From: Kitasatospora indigofera
GTDB lineage: Bacteria; Actinomycetota; Actinomycetes; Streptomycetales; Streptomycetaceae
Direction of reading: 5' to 3'
Length of the DNA stretch: 64,000 nucleotides
Assembly (NCBI RefSeq): GCF_014655955.1
Contig: NZ_BNBO01000046.1
Span: 1-64,000, forward strand
Part shown: positions 28,029-37,466 of the stretch, piece after piece
Layout of the letters: every line of letters starts with the position of its first letter
Numbering within the stretch: the first letter of the stretch is position 1
Notes under the pieces: model-generated
What the model was told of the DNA's origin: nothing
Databases searched by the model: none
The model's input: only the letters and a program-made list of their open reading frames with translations
Translations under genes and position numbers: made by a program

Positions 28029-29060
28029 ATGCCGAGCACGAACGAGACCCCGGCCGCCGCCACCACCGCTGATCACGCCGCACCCGCCGTGCCGGAACAG
28101 CGCGGGGGCTTCCAGGTACGGCTGGACAACTTCGAGGGCCCGTTCGACCTGCTGCTCGGCCTGATCGCCAAGCACCGGATGGACGTCACCGAGGTGGCGC
28201 TCTCCAAGGTCACCGACGAGTTCATCGCCCACATCCGCGCGATGGGCCCGGACTGGGACCTCGACGCCGCGACCGAGTTCCTGGTCGTCGCGTCCACCCT
28301 GCTCGACCTGAAGGCCGCCCGGCTGCTGCCCGCCGCCGAGGTCGAGGACGAGGAGGACCTCGCCCTGCTGGAGGCCCGCGACCTGCTCTTCGCCCGGCTG
28401 CTGCAGTACCGGGCGTACAAGCGGGCGGCCGCGGTCTTCGGCGAGCACTGGGCCGCCGAACTGCTGCGGGCCCCCCGGACGGCCGGGCTGGAGCCGCAGC
28501 ACGCGGCGCTGCTGCCCGAGGTGGTGATCACCCTCGGCGTCGAGGACTTCGCCCGGCTCGCCGCCAGGGCGATGACCCCCAGGCCCGCGCCGGTCGTCCA
28601 CGTCGACCACATCCACGCCCCGCCGGTGAGCGTGCGGGAGCAGGCCGCGCTGGTGGTGGGACTGCTCGGCTCGCTGGGCGAGGCCACCTTCGCGCAGCTG
28701 GTCGCGGACGCCCCGGACAACCTGGTGGTGGTCGCCCGCTTCCTCGCCCTGCTGGAGCTGTACCGCGAGCGGGTGCTCGCCTTCGAGCAGCCGGAGGCGC
28801 TCGGGGACCTCCTGGTGCGCTGGGTGGCCGAGGCGGACCGGGCGGTGGTCGAGGTGACGGACGAGTTCGACCGCCCGCCCGGCGAGCCCGGGCCGGACGC
28901 CGGGGGCGTGCGCGGAACGGCGCCGGACGCCGGGGCCGCGGGCCCGGGTGGGCCCGGCCCGGCCCCGCGTGCCCGTCCGGTCGGCAGCGACGGCAGTACC
29001 AGCAGCAACGGCAGTAGCAGCAGCAACGGCAGTACCCGCGAGGACGGTGATCCGCGATGA
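28029..29060 (+). CDS. scpA: Segregation and condensation protein A
   Basis: ScpA is the kleisin subunit that joins SMC and ScpB in bacterial condensin. The product of 343 residues has the N-terminal SMC-binding part (FQVRLDNFEGPFDLLLGLIA, then KHRMDVTEVALSKVTDEFI), a middle LDLKAARLLPAAEVEDEEDL, and a C-terminal winged helix (VVVARFLALLELYRERVLAF). About 60 extra C-terminal residues are Gly/Ser/Pro-rich. It overlaps scpB by 4 bp (ATGA). Confidence 0.94.
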   Translation: MPSTNETPAAATTADHAAPAVPEQRGGFQVRLDNFEGPFDLLLGLIAKHRMDVTEVALSKVTDEFIAHIRAMGPDWDLDAATEFLVVASTLLDLKAARLLPAAEVEDEEDLALLEARDLLFARLLQYRAYKRAAAVFGEHWAAELLRAPRTAGLEPQHAALLPEVVITLGVEDFARLAARAMTPRPAPVVHVDHIHAPPVSVREQAALVVGLLGSLGEATFAQLVADAPDNLVVVARFLALLELYRERVLAFEQPEALGDLLVRWVAEADRAVVEVTDEFDRPPGEPGPDAGGVRGTAPDAGAAGPGGPGPAPRARPVGSDGSTSSNGSSSSNGSTREDGDPR

Positions 29061-30079
29061 CCGCGGCCGAGAACCAGGGGGCCGAGGACGCCCGGCCCGG
29101 CGCGACCGGCGACGCGGCCCTCCCGGGGGCCCGCAGGCCCCCGCGGCGCCCGCTCGGGGTCCCGGGCCGCCCGCGCGCCGAGGAGTGGCAGGAGCCCGCC
29201 CACAGCCCCGGGGCGGGCGTACCGGAGGGCGCGACGGCGGCCCCGGAGCGCGAACCGGCGCCCGCACCCCGGTCACCCGCGCTGCCGGCGCCCGCCGAGC
29301 CGCCCGCGCCGGTGGCGGAGGAACCGGCCCGGCTGCCCCACCAGGCCGAGCCGGTGGTGCCCGCGCCGCCGGTCCGCGCCCCCCGGTCCGCTGCGGCCGG
29401 TGCCGGTGCCGGTGCCGGTGCTGGTGGGGACGAGGCCGGCGCCGGGCCGGCGGTCGCGCTGCGGCCGGCACTGGAGGCGATCCTGATGGTCGTCGACGAG
29501 CCGGCCGGTGAGGCCCACCTGGCCGACGTGCTGGAGCGACCGCGCGCCGAGGTTGCCGCCGCCCTGCGCGAGCTGGCCGCCGAGTACACCGCGCAGGGCC
29601 GGGGCTTCGACCTGCGGCTGGTGGCCGGGGGCTGGCGCTTCTACACCCGGGCCGACTGCGCGCAGGCCGTCGACCGCTTCGTCCTGGACGGCCGGCAGGC
29701 CCGGCTGACCCAGGCCGCGCTGGAGACGCTGGCGGTGGTCGCATACCGGCAGCCGGTGTCCAGATCACGGGTATCGGCCGTCCGTGGTGTGAACTGCGAC
29801 GGTGTGATGCGTACCCTGGTACAGCGAGGACTGGTGGAAGAAACCGGGTCCGAGCCCGAAACAGGTGCGATCCTGTATCGGACGACGAACTACTTCCTGG
29901 AACGGATGGGGCTGCGCGGCTTGGACGAGCTGCCGGAGCTCGCGCCCTTCCTGCCCGAGGTCGACGACGTGGAAGCGGAGTCCCTGGAGGGCACGATGAT
30001 CGCGGATGCGGTCGCCGCCGCTACCGCGCAATCTGCGGTCCGCAGCGGTGAGACCGATCGGGCTGCGTCTGATCGGTAG
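29057..30079 (+). CDS. scpB: Segregation and condensation protein B
   Basis: ScpB binds ScpA as a dimer in the SMC complex. The product of 340 residues begins with a disordered Pro/Ala-rich region of about 130 residues, unusual in length; the two winged helices lie in residues about 135-300 (LRPALEAILMVVDEPAGEAH, then AVVAYRQPVSRSRVSAVRGV, then LVQRGLVEETGSEPETGAIL). Start ATG 29057 lies inside the scpA end, so translation is coupled. Confidence 0.93.
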   Translation: MTAAENQGAEDARPGATGDAALPGARRPPRRPLGVPGRPRAEEWQEPAHSPGAGVPEGATAAPEREPAPAPRSPALPAPAEPPAPVAEEPARLPHQAEPVVPAPPVRAPRSAAAGAGAGAGAGGDEAGAGPAVALRPALEAILMVVDEPAGEAHLADVLERPRAEVAAALRELAAEYTAQGRGFDLRLVAGGWRFYTRADCAQAVDRFVLDGRQARLTQAALETLAVVAYRQPVSRSRVSAVRGVNCDGVMRTLVQRGLVEETGSEPETGAILYRTTNYFLERMGLRGLDELPELAPFLPEVDDVEAESLEGTMIADAVAAATAQSAVRSGETDRAASDR

Positions 30080-30144
30080 GGGGCGGTGAGGTCGGCCGAG
30101 ACGACTTGCACATCCCAGACGGAATCGACGTACGGACTTTTTTG

Positions 30145-31455
30145 ATGCGTAGCAGTGGTAACGGCAGGAACAGCAGCGGCGGCGGCAGCGGCAGTCGCGG
30201 CGGACAGGGCGGGGGCCGGGGCGGAAGCTCCTCGGGCGGCGGTTCCTACGGCGGCGGCCGTGGCGGCCAGCAGGGCGGCGGCTCCTACGGCGGCGGCTCG
30301 GGCGGTTCGCGCGGCGGCTCCGGTGGCGGCTCGTACGGCGGTGGCTCGGGCGGCGGTTCGTACGGCGGCGGCTCGGGCGGTTCGCGCGGCGGCTCCGGCG
30401 GCGGCTCGTACGAGCGCAGGGACGACCGCAGGGACGACCGCAGGGACGACCGGCGCGACGACCGCCGGCAGTACCCGGACCGTCCGCTGCGCCCCGAGGA
30501 GCGCAAGTACGACCGTCCGGAGTTCGGCTCCGGCGGCCACTACGGCGCCCGCAAGGCGCTGCCGCAGAGCCAGCGCCCCCGCACCCAGGCCCCGCGCAAG
30601 GAGGGCCAGGGCGCCCCGGGCGACCCGCGTCGCCAGCCGCAGCGCTCGCGTGAGCTGCAGGCCAAGATCGAGGACGCGGTGCTGGCCCGGCACGACAAGC
30701 CGGCCGTGAAGCTGCCGAAGACCTTCGACGAGCCCGAGGGCGAGCGCCTGCAGAAGGTGCTGGCGCGGGCCGGCATGGGCAGCCGCCGGGCGTGCGAGGA
30801 ACTGGTCACCCAGGGCCGCGTCATGGTCAACGGCAAGCTGGTGACCGAGCAGGGCAAGCGGGTCGACGCGCAGCACGACGAGATCAAGGTGGACGGCCTG
30901 ACCGTCGCCACCCAGTCGTACCTGTTCTTCGCGCTCAACAAGCCGGCCGGCGTGGTCTCCACCATGGAGGACCCCGACGGGCGCCAGTGCCTCGGCGACT
31001 ACGTGACCAACCGGGAGACCCGGCTGTTCCACGTCGGCCGCCTGGACACCGAGACCGAGGGCATCATCCTGCTCACCAACCACGGCGAGCTGGCCCACCG
31101 TCTGACCCACCCCAAGTACGGCGTGACCAAGACGTACATGGCGGCGATCCAGGGCCCGATCCCGCGCGACCTGGGCAAGATCCTCGCCCAGGGCATCGAG
31201 CTGGAGGACGGCTTCGCCCGTGCCGACAGCTTCAAGGTGCTCTCGAACGTGGGCAAGAACTACCTGGTCGAGGTGACCCTGCACGAGGGCCGCAAGCACA
31301 TCGTCCGCCGGATGCTCGCCGAGGCGGGCTACCCGGTCGAGAAGCTGGTCCGCACCCACTTCGGCCCGATCGCCCTGGGCGACCAGAAGTCGGGCTGGCT
31401 GCGCCGCCTCACCAACCCCGAGGTCGGCCAGCTGATGAACGAGGTCGGCCTGTAG
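30145..31455 (+). CDS. rluB: Ribosomal large-subunit pseudouridine synthase, RluB type
   Basis: The enzyme makes pseudouridine in 23S rRNA. Of 436 residues, the first 190 are a Gly/Ser repeat region followed by a block RRDDRRDDRRDDRRQYPDR. The S4 domain (ERLQKVLARAGMGSRRACEE, about residues 200-245) and the catalytic domain (HVGRLDTETEGIILLTNHGE, with the active Asp in RLDTETEG) follow. Start ATG 30145 was taken because MRSSGNGRN fits other streptomycetes; no strong ribosome site is seen, and TTG 30106 is an alternative. It is the last gene of the segregation operon. The RDD block resembles that of the first gene of the window. Confidence 0.92.
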   Translation: MRSSGNGRNSSGGGSGSRGGQGGGRGGSSSGGGSYGGGRGGQQGGGSYGGGSGGSRGGSGGGSYGGGSGGGSYGGGSGGSRGGSGGGSYERRDDRRDDRRDDRRDDRRQYPDRPLRPEERKYDRPEFGSGGHYGARKALPQSQRPRTQAPRKEGQGAPGDPRRQPQRSRELQAKIEDAVLARHDKPAVKLPKTFDEPEGERLQKVLARAGMGSRRACEELVTQGRVMVNGKLVTEQGKRVDAQHDEIKVDGLTVATQSYLFFALNKPAGVVSTMEDPDGRQCLGDYVTNRETRLFHVGRLDTETEGIILLTNHGELAHRLTHPKYGVTKTYMAAIQGPIPRDLGKILAQGIELEDGFARADSFKVLSNVGKNYLVEVTLHEGRKHIVRRMLAEAGYPVEKLVRTHFGPIALGDQKSGWLRRLTNPEVGQLMNEVGL

Positions 31456-31508
31456 GCGGCTGCCGCACCTTAGGACAGCGTCACCGCAGGAGTGTCCTCC
31501 CTGCTGAT

Positions 31509-31542
31509 GAGGGCCTCCCCGCCGTTCGGCGGGGAGGCCCTC
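31509..31542 (+). terminator. Terminator of the parA-scpAB-rluB operon
   Basis: GAGGGCCTCCCCGCC pairs with GGCGGGGAGGCCCTC around GTTC, 53 bp after the rluB stop. Confidence 0.9.
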
Positions 31543-31688
31543 TCGCCGTCCGGCGGCGGGATGTGAACCTGGCCGCACCGCCTTGTCAGCCGGATGATCT
31601 GTGGCAGAGGATTGCCACCTGACATCGACCCGCCGTGTGGCGGGAGTGCGCCACACCGGGGCACAAGGGCGAAAGGGGGAGGAACGTC

Positions 31689-32669
31689 GTGTCCGAAGCA
31701 CTCAGCGCGTTGGGACTGGCCGAGCCGGACGGACAGGTCTACTCGGCGCTGGTGGCCAATCCGCAGTCGACCGCGGAGGACCTGGCCGAGCAGTGCGGGC
31801 TGACGCTGCAGCAGAGCGGCCGGGCGCTGGACCGGCTGGCCCAGCACGGCATGGCCACCCGCGCCCCGGTCGACCGGCAGCGGTTCCTGCCGGTCGCCCC
31901 CGACGTCGCGATCGGCACCCTGATCGGCCACCGCGAGGCCGAGCTGCGGCACGCCCGCGCCGAGATGCACCGGCTGATGGACGCCTTCCGGGAGGCCTCC
32001 CGCTACACCGACCCGGCGCACTCGGTCGAGGTGCTGACCGGCGGCGAGGCGATCGCGCAGCGGCTGGAGCACATCACCGAGACCAGCCAGTACCAGGTGC
32101 GCGGCTTCGACTGCCCGCCGTACATCCAGGACCCGGTGGCCGACAACCCGGTGCAGCGCCGGCGGCTCAAGGAGGGCCTGCGGCTGCGGACCATCTACGA
32201 CCGGGAGGCGGTCGCCTGGCCCGGCCGGCTGGAGAAGAACATCCTGGTCGGGGTGGAGGACGGCGAGGAGGCCCGGGTGCGGCCGGTCCTCCCGATGAAG
32301 ATGATCATGTCGGACGACCGGATGGCGATCGTCCCGATCAGCGTCGGCGACAGCGTCCTGGACGCCGCCTACGTGATCCACCCCTCGGCGCTGCTGCAGG
32401 CCCTGGACACGCTGTTCGAGGCCGAGTGGGAGCGGGCCGTCCAGCTCCAGGCCGCGATCGGCTCCGGCGAGGACTCGCTGGAGCCCGAGGCCGACCACCG
32501 CAAGCTGCTCGGGCTGCTCGCGGCCGGCCTCACCGACGAGTCGATCGCCCGCTCGCTCGGCTGGAGCGCCCGGACCACCCAGCGCCGGCTGCAGAGCCTG
32601 ATGCGTGAACTGGGCGCCACCACCCGGTTCCAGGCCGGCATGGCGGCCCGGGAGCGCGGCTGGCTGTGA
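31689..32669 (+). CDS. TrmB-like regulator with C-terminal LuxR-type helix-turn-helix
   Basis: A protein of 326 residues. Residues 1-75 form a TrmB-type winged helix (LGLAEPDGQVYSALVANPQS, then CGLTLQQSGRALDRLAQHGM). The middle part is a possible sensor with SVEVLTGGEAIAQRLEHI. Residues about 265-326 form a LuxR-type HTH (LGLLAAGLTDESIARSLGWS, then RTTQRRLQSLMRELGATTRF). Such proteins are numerous in streptomycetes and lack a receiver domain; the signal is unknown. Start GTG 31689 follows GGGGAGG. It is alone on its transcript. Confidence 0.9.
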   Translation: MSEALSALGLAEPDGQVYSALVANPQSTAEDLAEQCGLTLQQSGRALDRLAQHGMATRAPVDRQRFLPVAPDVAIGTLIGHREAELRHARAEMHRLMDAFREASRYTDPAHSVEVLTGGEAIAQRLEHITETSQYQVRGFDCPPYIQDPVADNPVQRRRLKEGLRLRTIYDREAVAWPGRLEKNILVGVEDGEEARVRPVLPMKMIMSDDRMAIVPISVGDSVLDAAYVIHPSALLQALDTLFEAEWERAVQLQAAIGSGEDSLEPEADHRKLLGLLAAGLTDESIARSLGWSARTTQRRLQSLMRELGATTRFQAGMAARERGWL

Positions 32670-32782
32670 GCGGGCGCCCCTGGCGCCGAGGGGCGCGGGA
32701 GCGGGCGGGCGCGCCGTTCACGGCCGGGGCGCCGGCGGACCCGGGACCGTCCGCGCAGCCCGTACGGCCGGCCCGCGCAGCC

Positions 32783-32830
32783 CGTACGTCCGGGCGTCCG
32801 TACGTCCGGGCGTCCGTACGTCCGAACCTC
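32783..32830. repeat. Three tandem 16-bp units
   Basis: CGTACGTCCGGGCGTC occurs twice without change and once as CGTACGTCCGAACCTC. The array lies in the 200-bp spacer between the convergent LuxR-type and DUF952 genes. No hairpin terminator is clear here. Confidence 0.85.
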
Positions 32831-32871
32831 CGTGCGGCCCGTACGCCCGGCGGGCCCGGCGGCCCGGTGGC

Positions 32872-33234
32872 TCAGCTCCAGGGGGAGAGGCTGGCCCAGC
32901 GCTTGTCCGGCCCGCGCTCGACCTTCTCCAGCCCGACCACCGCGCTGCGGTTCAGCCGCCCGTAGATGTGCGGGTACAGGACGCCCGGGGTGGCGCCCGG
33001 GACCGGACCGCCGTCCGGGGCCTCCCACTTCACCATCGGCTCCACCAGGGACTCCTCGATCAGCAGCACCATCAGCGGGCCGGGGGAGTCGGCGAAGAAG
33101 GCGTTGGCCACCGCGAGCGCCGTCCGCTCGTCCGCCGAGCAGTGGATGAACCCGTCGGTCAGCAGCGAGGCGGTGGCGTAGGGCCGCCCGGGGTCGGTGA
33201 GCCAGTCGTCCAAGGGGGCGAGGTGCAGGATCAT
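32872..33234 (-). CDS. DUF952 family protein
   Basis: A protein of 120 residues. DUF952 hallmarks are ILHLAPLDDWL at the start, then GFIHCSADERTALAVANAFF, LLIEESLVEPMVKWEAPDG and FPHIYG-like YPHIYGRLNRSAVV. The family is small, cytosolic and of unknown biochemical function, with an ART-like fold proposed. Start ATG 33234 follows AGGAG. Confidence 0.9.
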   Translation of the reverse strand: MILHLAPLDDWLTDPGRPYATASLLTDGFIHCSADERTALAVANAFFADSPGPLMVLLIEESLVEPMVKWEAPDGGPVPGATPGVLYPHIYGRLNRSAVVGLEKVERGPDKRWASLSPWS

Positions 33235-33409
33235 TCTCCTGTTCTACCCCGAATCGCCGTCACATCGGCCACTCGCGGGCGGCCTTTGCACCGGGGTGTC
33301 ACGACCCCGCCGCCCGCACCCCGCCGCCGCCCCGCCGCCTGCACCCCGCCGCCCGCACCCGGCCGCGGCCCGGACGGCGGCAGGGCGCCGCCGGGCCGCG
33401 GCGCCGGGC

Positions 33410-34969
33410 TCAGAGACCCGCGACCTTGGCCGAGGAGGACACCTCGTAGACCAGCGTGACGGTCCGCCGGGCACCGGGCGCCAGCACGAGGTCCCAGCGG
33501 ACGATGCCCTCGGAGTCGAAGGCGTCCGGCTCGGGCGCGCAGCGCTCCTTGCGCAGCTTCACCTCCACCGCCGACACCTCCGAGACCGGGACCCGCTCGC
33601 GGACCGTCACCACCCGCTCGTCGCGCTCCTCCGGGCCGGAGAAGCGCGAGACGAACAGCCGGACCGTCCGGGTGGAGACGTTGCGCTGGGTGATCCCGGC
33701 GGTGGAGTCCTGCTCCTCCGTCTCCCGCACCACCCGGTAGTCGTCCGAGCTGCCGAAGGCCAGCTCGGCGTCGGCCCCCGCGGCGGTGAAGCCCAGCTCG
33801 CCGCGGCCGGTGAAGCCGCTGCCGCGCACCAGCTCCACCGGGCCCGCCAGCAGGGCGTGGCCGGCCCCGTTGCGGAACCGCACCACCTGGGTCACCAGCG
33901 GCGACAGTTCGGGGGCGCAGGCGTACTCGCTGCTCGCTGGTGCGGTGAAGGAGCCGAGCGGCACCCGGTGCGCCCGGCCGTCCGAGGGGACGGTGGCCGG
34001 GGCGGGCGCGGGCAGCACCCGGACCTCGCCGCCGTCGTCCACGCCCGGCACGGCCGCGGACGGGCCGAGGGTGCTGATCGCCTCCTCCCGCAGCTCCACC
34101 TCGACCGTGCGGCGCTCCTCGGCGCTGCGCTCGCGCAGCGTCAGCCGGTCCTCGGTGATCCGCGGCGGGTCGGTGGCCAGCGCCGAGCGGGCGGTGGACA
34201 GGGTGAGCCGCACGCCCGTCCAGTCCTCGCCGGTGCGCTGCCAGACCACCGCCTCGGACTCCAGCCGCAGGGAGCCGTCCACCAGGGTCGCCCGGTAGGA
34301 GGGCCGCCAGAGCGCGCACGGGACGAGGTGGCTCACCGTCAGGCCGGCCGGGCCGGCCCGGTCCGCCTCCACGGTGAGTTCGAGATGGGCGACCAGCTCG
34401 GCGGGCTCCTCCTCGGCCGCTTCGAGGGCCCGGCCCGCCTCCTCGCGCTCCTGCTCCAGCACCCGCAGCCGGGACCGGGCGGCGCGCAGCTCCTCGCCGT
34501 AGCGTTCGCGGTCGGCGTCCACCCGGTCCAGTTCACGCGTCCAGCGGGCCCGCTCGACCTCGCCGAGGCCGGCGCCCTCGCCGATCTCGCGGAGCAGGTC
34601 CGCGGCGAGCTGGGCGAGCAGGGCCAGCCGGGCGTCCAGCCGGTCCCGCAGCCGGCCGTTCTCCCGGACCAGCCCTTCGAGTTCGTGCAGGCGGTGGCGG
34701 AGCCGGGAGTCCTCCGGCCCGGGCGCCAGCGGGGCCCGCGGGGTCCAGGCGCGCACCACCCGGGCGTCCAGGACACGGACGCCGGGCCGGCCGCTCTCGG
34801 CGCGCAGGCTCCGGTCCACGGTGAGCGCGGTGACCGGGCCGAGCCGCAGCCGCTGGACGCCCGCCGTGAGCTCGACGGTGGCGGAGCGCTCGACCTGGCC
34901 GCGGTCCTCCAGGCAGGTGACCGCGGTGACCGGGAAGGGCAGCGGCGGGACAGGGGTGAGGGGGGCCAT
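33410..34969 (-). CDS. DUF4139 domain protein (first of a pair)
   Basis: A protein of 519 residues of the group often labelled mucoidy inhibitor MuiA-like. It has an N-terminal DUF4140-type strand region (FPVTAVTCLEDRGQVERSAT), a coiled coil of about 110 residues rich in Arg and Glu, and a C-terminal DUF4139 beta domain (CALWRPSYRATLVDGSLRLE, then RVPVSEVSAVEVKLRKERCA). No signal peptide is seen. It starts 3 bp after the stop of the paralogous gene upstream (34973), so the two form an operon. Function is unknown. Confidence 0.88.
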   Translation of the reverse strand: MAPLTPVPPLPFPVTAVTCLEDRGQVERSATVELTAGVQRLRLGPVTALTVDRSLRAESGRPGVRVLDARVVRAWTPRAPLAPGPEDSRLRHRLHELEGLVRENGRLRDRLDARLALLAQLAADLLREIGEGAGLGEVERARWTRELDRVDADRERYGEELRAARSRLRVLEQEREEAGRALEAAEEEPAELVAHLELTVEADRAGPAGLTVSHLVPCALWRPSYRATLVDGSLRLESEAVVWQRTGEDWTGVRLTLSTARSALATDPPRITEDRLTLRERSAEERRTVEVELREEAISTLGPSAAVPGVDDGGEVRVLPAPAPATVPSDGRAHRVPLGSFTAPASSEYACAPELSPLVTQVVRFRNGAGHALLAGPVELVRGSGFTGRGELGFTAAGADAELAFGSSDDYRVVRETEEQDSTAGITQRNVSTRTVRLFVSRFSGPEERDERVVTVRERVPVSEVSAVEVKLRKERCAPEPDAFDSEGIVRWDLVLAPGARRTVTLVYEVSSSAKVAGL

Positions 34970-34972
34970 GGG

Positions 34973-37243
34973 TCAGTTCCTCCGGTTTCCGCCGACGATG
35001 GCCTTGCCGGCCGGGATTCGGATCTCGTAGCCGCCGTCGAGCTCGGCCCGGCCGCCGGCCGGCACCTCGACCCGCCACAGCCTGCTGCTCGCCGGGAGGT
35101 CGTCCGCGGCGTCCTGCGGAGCCTGCCAGCCGGCCCGCTCCTCGATCCTGATGTCCGCCTCGGACGGGACCGGGACCCGCTCGCGCACCTCGACCGTGAC
35201 CGGGTGGCCGAGCCGGTTGGCCAGCTCGACGTGGACCCGGTGGTCCAGCACCGTGCTGCTGTTCAGCATCCCCGCGGTGGACTCGCGCAGCTCGGTGCGA
35301 CGGGCCACCTCGATGCTCTCGGTGACCCCGAGCCCCAGCCGCCGGGTGCCGCCGCGGGCCAGCGAGGGCAGCCCCGCGGTCAGCAGGTGGTCACCGTCCA
35401 CGGTCACCTCCACCGGCCCGGCCAGCAGCGCCTGCGCCGAGTCGTTGGTGATCACCAGCGTGCCGTAGACCCGCTCCTCGACGGACGGCACGCAGATGTA
35501 CTCCGGCCGCAGGCCCACCTCGACCTCGCCCACCGTGACGGTGTGCCAGGTGCCGTCGGAGGGGATGTCGGCGGGCGCGGCGGCGTCGAAGCGGTGGTCG
35601 AACGATCCGGCCGACCTGCGCGGCGGGACGGCGTGGCGCGGCAGCGGCAGCGCGGCCACCCGCTCCGCCCGGCCGCGCGCCGCCGGGTCCGGCCGGCCCG
35701 CGGGGCCGTCCGTCGCCGGCCGCAGTTCGCCCCGGTGGCCGGAGCCCTGCTCCGGGCCGGAGAGCCGCAGGGCGGGGTAGTCGAGCAGGGCCCGGTCCGG
35801 GGCGGGCGGCCCGGCCGGCCCGCCCGCCTGCGGGGCGCCGGGCGGCGGACCACCGGGGGCGGCCAGGGCGATGTCGGCCGACCGGGTGCCGCCCCGGCGG
35901 GCCCGGGCGGCCGGCTGGGGCGCCGGGGCCGCGCCGCCGAACCCGGCCGCGGCCTGGGGAGCGCCGTAGCCGACCGGCGGAGGCGGCGGGGCGCCGTAGC
36001 CGCCGGGCGCCGGCGGTGGGGCGGCGGACGGCGCCAGGGCCGGGGCGAAGGGCGCGGGGGGCGGTACGGGCGGGCCGCCGGCCTCCAGGCTGCCGCCGCG
36101 GGGCCGCGAGGCCACCGGGCGGGCCGCCGCCACCGGCACCGGCCGTTCGCCGGCCGGGCGCGGGCCGGCGGCGTCGTAGCCGGCGAAGAGCTCCGACAGT
36201 CCGCTCGGCGGCTCGCGCCAGCCGGTCGGCGGCGGGGCCGGCTGGCTGCGGCCGATCCGCAGCGACCGCAGCCGGGGCAGCTCGGTGCGGCGCTCCAGGT
36301 CCGCACTGGACAGCGCCAGCCGCACGCCCGCCCAGTCCTCGCCGGTGCGCTGCACCACGGACGCGCGCAGCAGCAGGCTCCCGCTGCCGGCGCCCTGGCG
36401 GTAGTCCAGCCGGTAGGCGGGGACCCAGCGGGCACCCGGTACGCCGTACTCCAGCTCGATCTCCAGCTCGGGCCCCGGCCCGTCGGCGGCCGGCCCGGCC
36501 CCGGTGCCGCCGGGGGCGGCGGGCGGGCCGGACAGGGTCAGCAGGACGGTGGCACCGGTCTCCACCGGCCGGCTCGGGCCGGCCGTCGAGGAGCGGTCCA
36601 CCAGGTCGGTGAGGACCTCGGTCTCGTGCTCGGCCAGCCGCAGCTCCTCGACCAGCTCCTCGGCGCGGGCGTGCAGCCCGGTGAGGCGCTCGTCCACGAA
36701 GTCCGCGAGCTCCAGCCAGGCGTCGGCCGGGGTCCGGCGGTGCGGCTCCTCGCGGCGCCGGGGCGGCGGCACGGCGCGCAGCGCGGCCGTCTCGTCGATC
36801 CGGGCCCGGACCAGCCCGTGGCGCTCCCGGACGGCGCTCTCGCGCTCACGGGCCTCGTCCAGCCGGCGCCGGAGCTCCGGCAGCTCCGACCGCTCCCGCA
36901 GCTCGGCCCGGGGCTCCAGCCGGGCCTCGATCACGCTCCAGCCGGGCGCGCCGCCGACCACCGAGGCCCGCAGCGACCGTCCGTCCAGCACCTGCGGCAG
37001 GCCGGTCAGCCTGACCCGCCGGCCGGCCGGCACCGGCCCGCGCGCGCGTCTGCGGCACACCGCCCCGACCGCGTACACCACCACCGAGTCGAGGACCGAC
37101 TCCCAGCTCCCCGCGGCGGCCGCGCCGCCGTCCGTGGCCGCCCGCCCGTCCCCGCCGCCGTCCGCCGTGCCGTTCCCGCCCGCGCCGCCGTTCCCGTCCG
37201 TACTGCCGTTCCCGCCCGCGCTGCCGACCGCTTCAGCCGCCAC
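34973..37243 (-). CDS. DUF4139 domain protein, large paralogue (second of a pair)
   Basis: A protein of 756 residues with the same plan as its neighbour. After a Gly/Asn/Thr-rich start come the DUF4140 part (SVVVYAVGAVCRRRARGPVP), a coiled coil (residues about 110-240), and a DUF4139 domain (RWVPAYRLDYRQGAGSGSLL, then RERVPVPSEADIRIEERAGW). A disordered insert rich in Pro, Ala and Gly of about 190 residues splits the beta domain. Start GTG 37243 follows AAGGGA by 8 bp; the longer frame to 37777 runs antisense to prephenate dehydrogenase. It precedes the shorter paralogue by 3 bp. Confidence 0.85.
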   Translation of the reverse strand: MAAEAVGSAGGNGSTDGNGGAGGNGTADGGGDGRAATDGGAAAAGSWESVLDSVVVYAVGAVCRRRARGPVPAGRRVRLTGLPQVLDGRSLRASVVGGAPGWSVIEARLEPRAELRERSELPELRRRLDEARERESAVRERHGLVRARIDETAALRAVPPPRRREEPHRRTPADAWLELADFVDERLTGLHARAEELVEELRLAEHETEVLTDLVDRSSTAGPSRPVETGATVLLTLSGPPAAPGGTGAGPAADGPGPELEIELEYGVPGARWVPAYRLDYRQGAGSGSLLLRASVVQRTGEDWAGVRLALSSADLERRTELPRLRSLRIGRSQPAPPPTGWREPPSGLSELFAGYDAAGPRPAGERPVPVAAARPVASRPRGGSLEAGGPPVPPPAPFAPALAPSAAPPPAPGGYGAPPPPPVGYGAPQAAAGFGGAAPAPQPAARARRGGTRSADIALAAPGGPPPGAPQAGGPAGPPAPDRALLDYPALRLSGPEQGSGHRGELRPATDGPAGRPDPAARGRAERVAALPLPRHAVPPRRSAGSFDHRFDAAAPADIPSDGTWHTVTVGEVEVGLRPEYICVPSVEERVYGTLVITNDSAQALLAGPVEVTVDGDHLLTAGLPSLARGGTRRLGLGVTESIEVARRTELRESTAGMLNSSTVLDHRVHVELANRLGHPVTVEVRERVPVPSEADIRIEERAGWQAPQDAADDLPASSRLWRVEVPAGGRAELDGGYEIRIPAGKAIVGGNRRN

Positions 37244-37466
37244 CCCGATGTCCCTTCGTCCGTTGCGCCGCTCCGGGCGCACAGTCTGCCGCCCGCCGGG
37301 CCCGCTGTCCCCGGATTTGGCCGCCGACGGGCGTGTGCGTTCCGGCGGCCGGGCACCGGCCCGCGGCGGCGCCCACCCGAGGGGGCGAGGGGGCGCCGGT
37401 GCACGCGGGTGCGAGAGGATGGGCGGGCACCGCCACCAGGCCCGCCCGTCAGGAGACGTACCAGCC

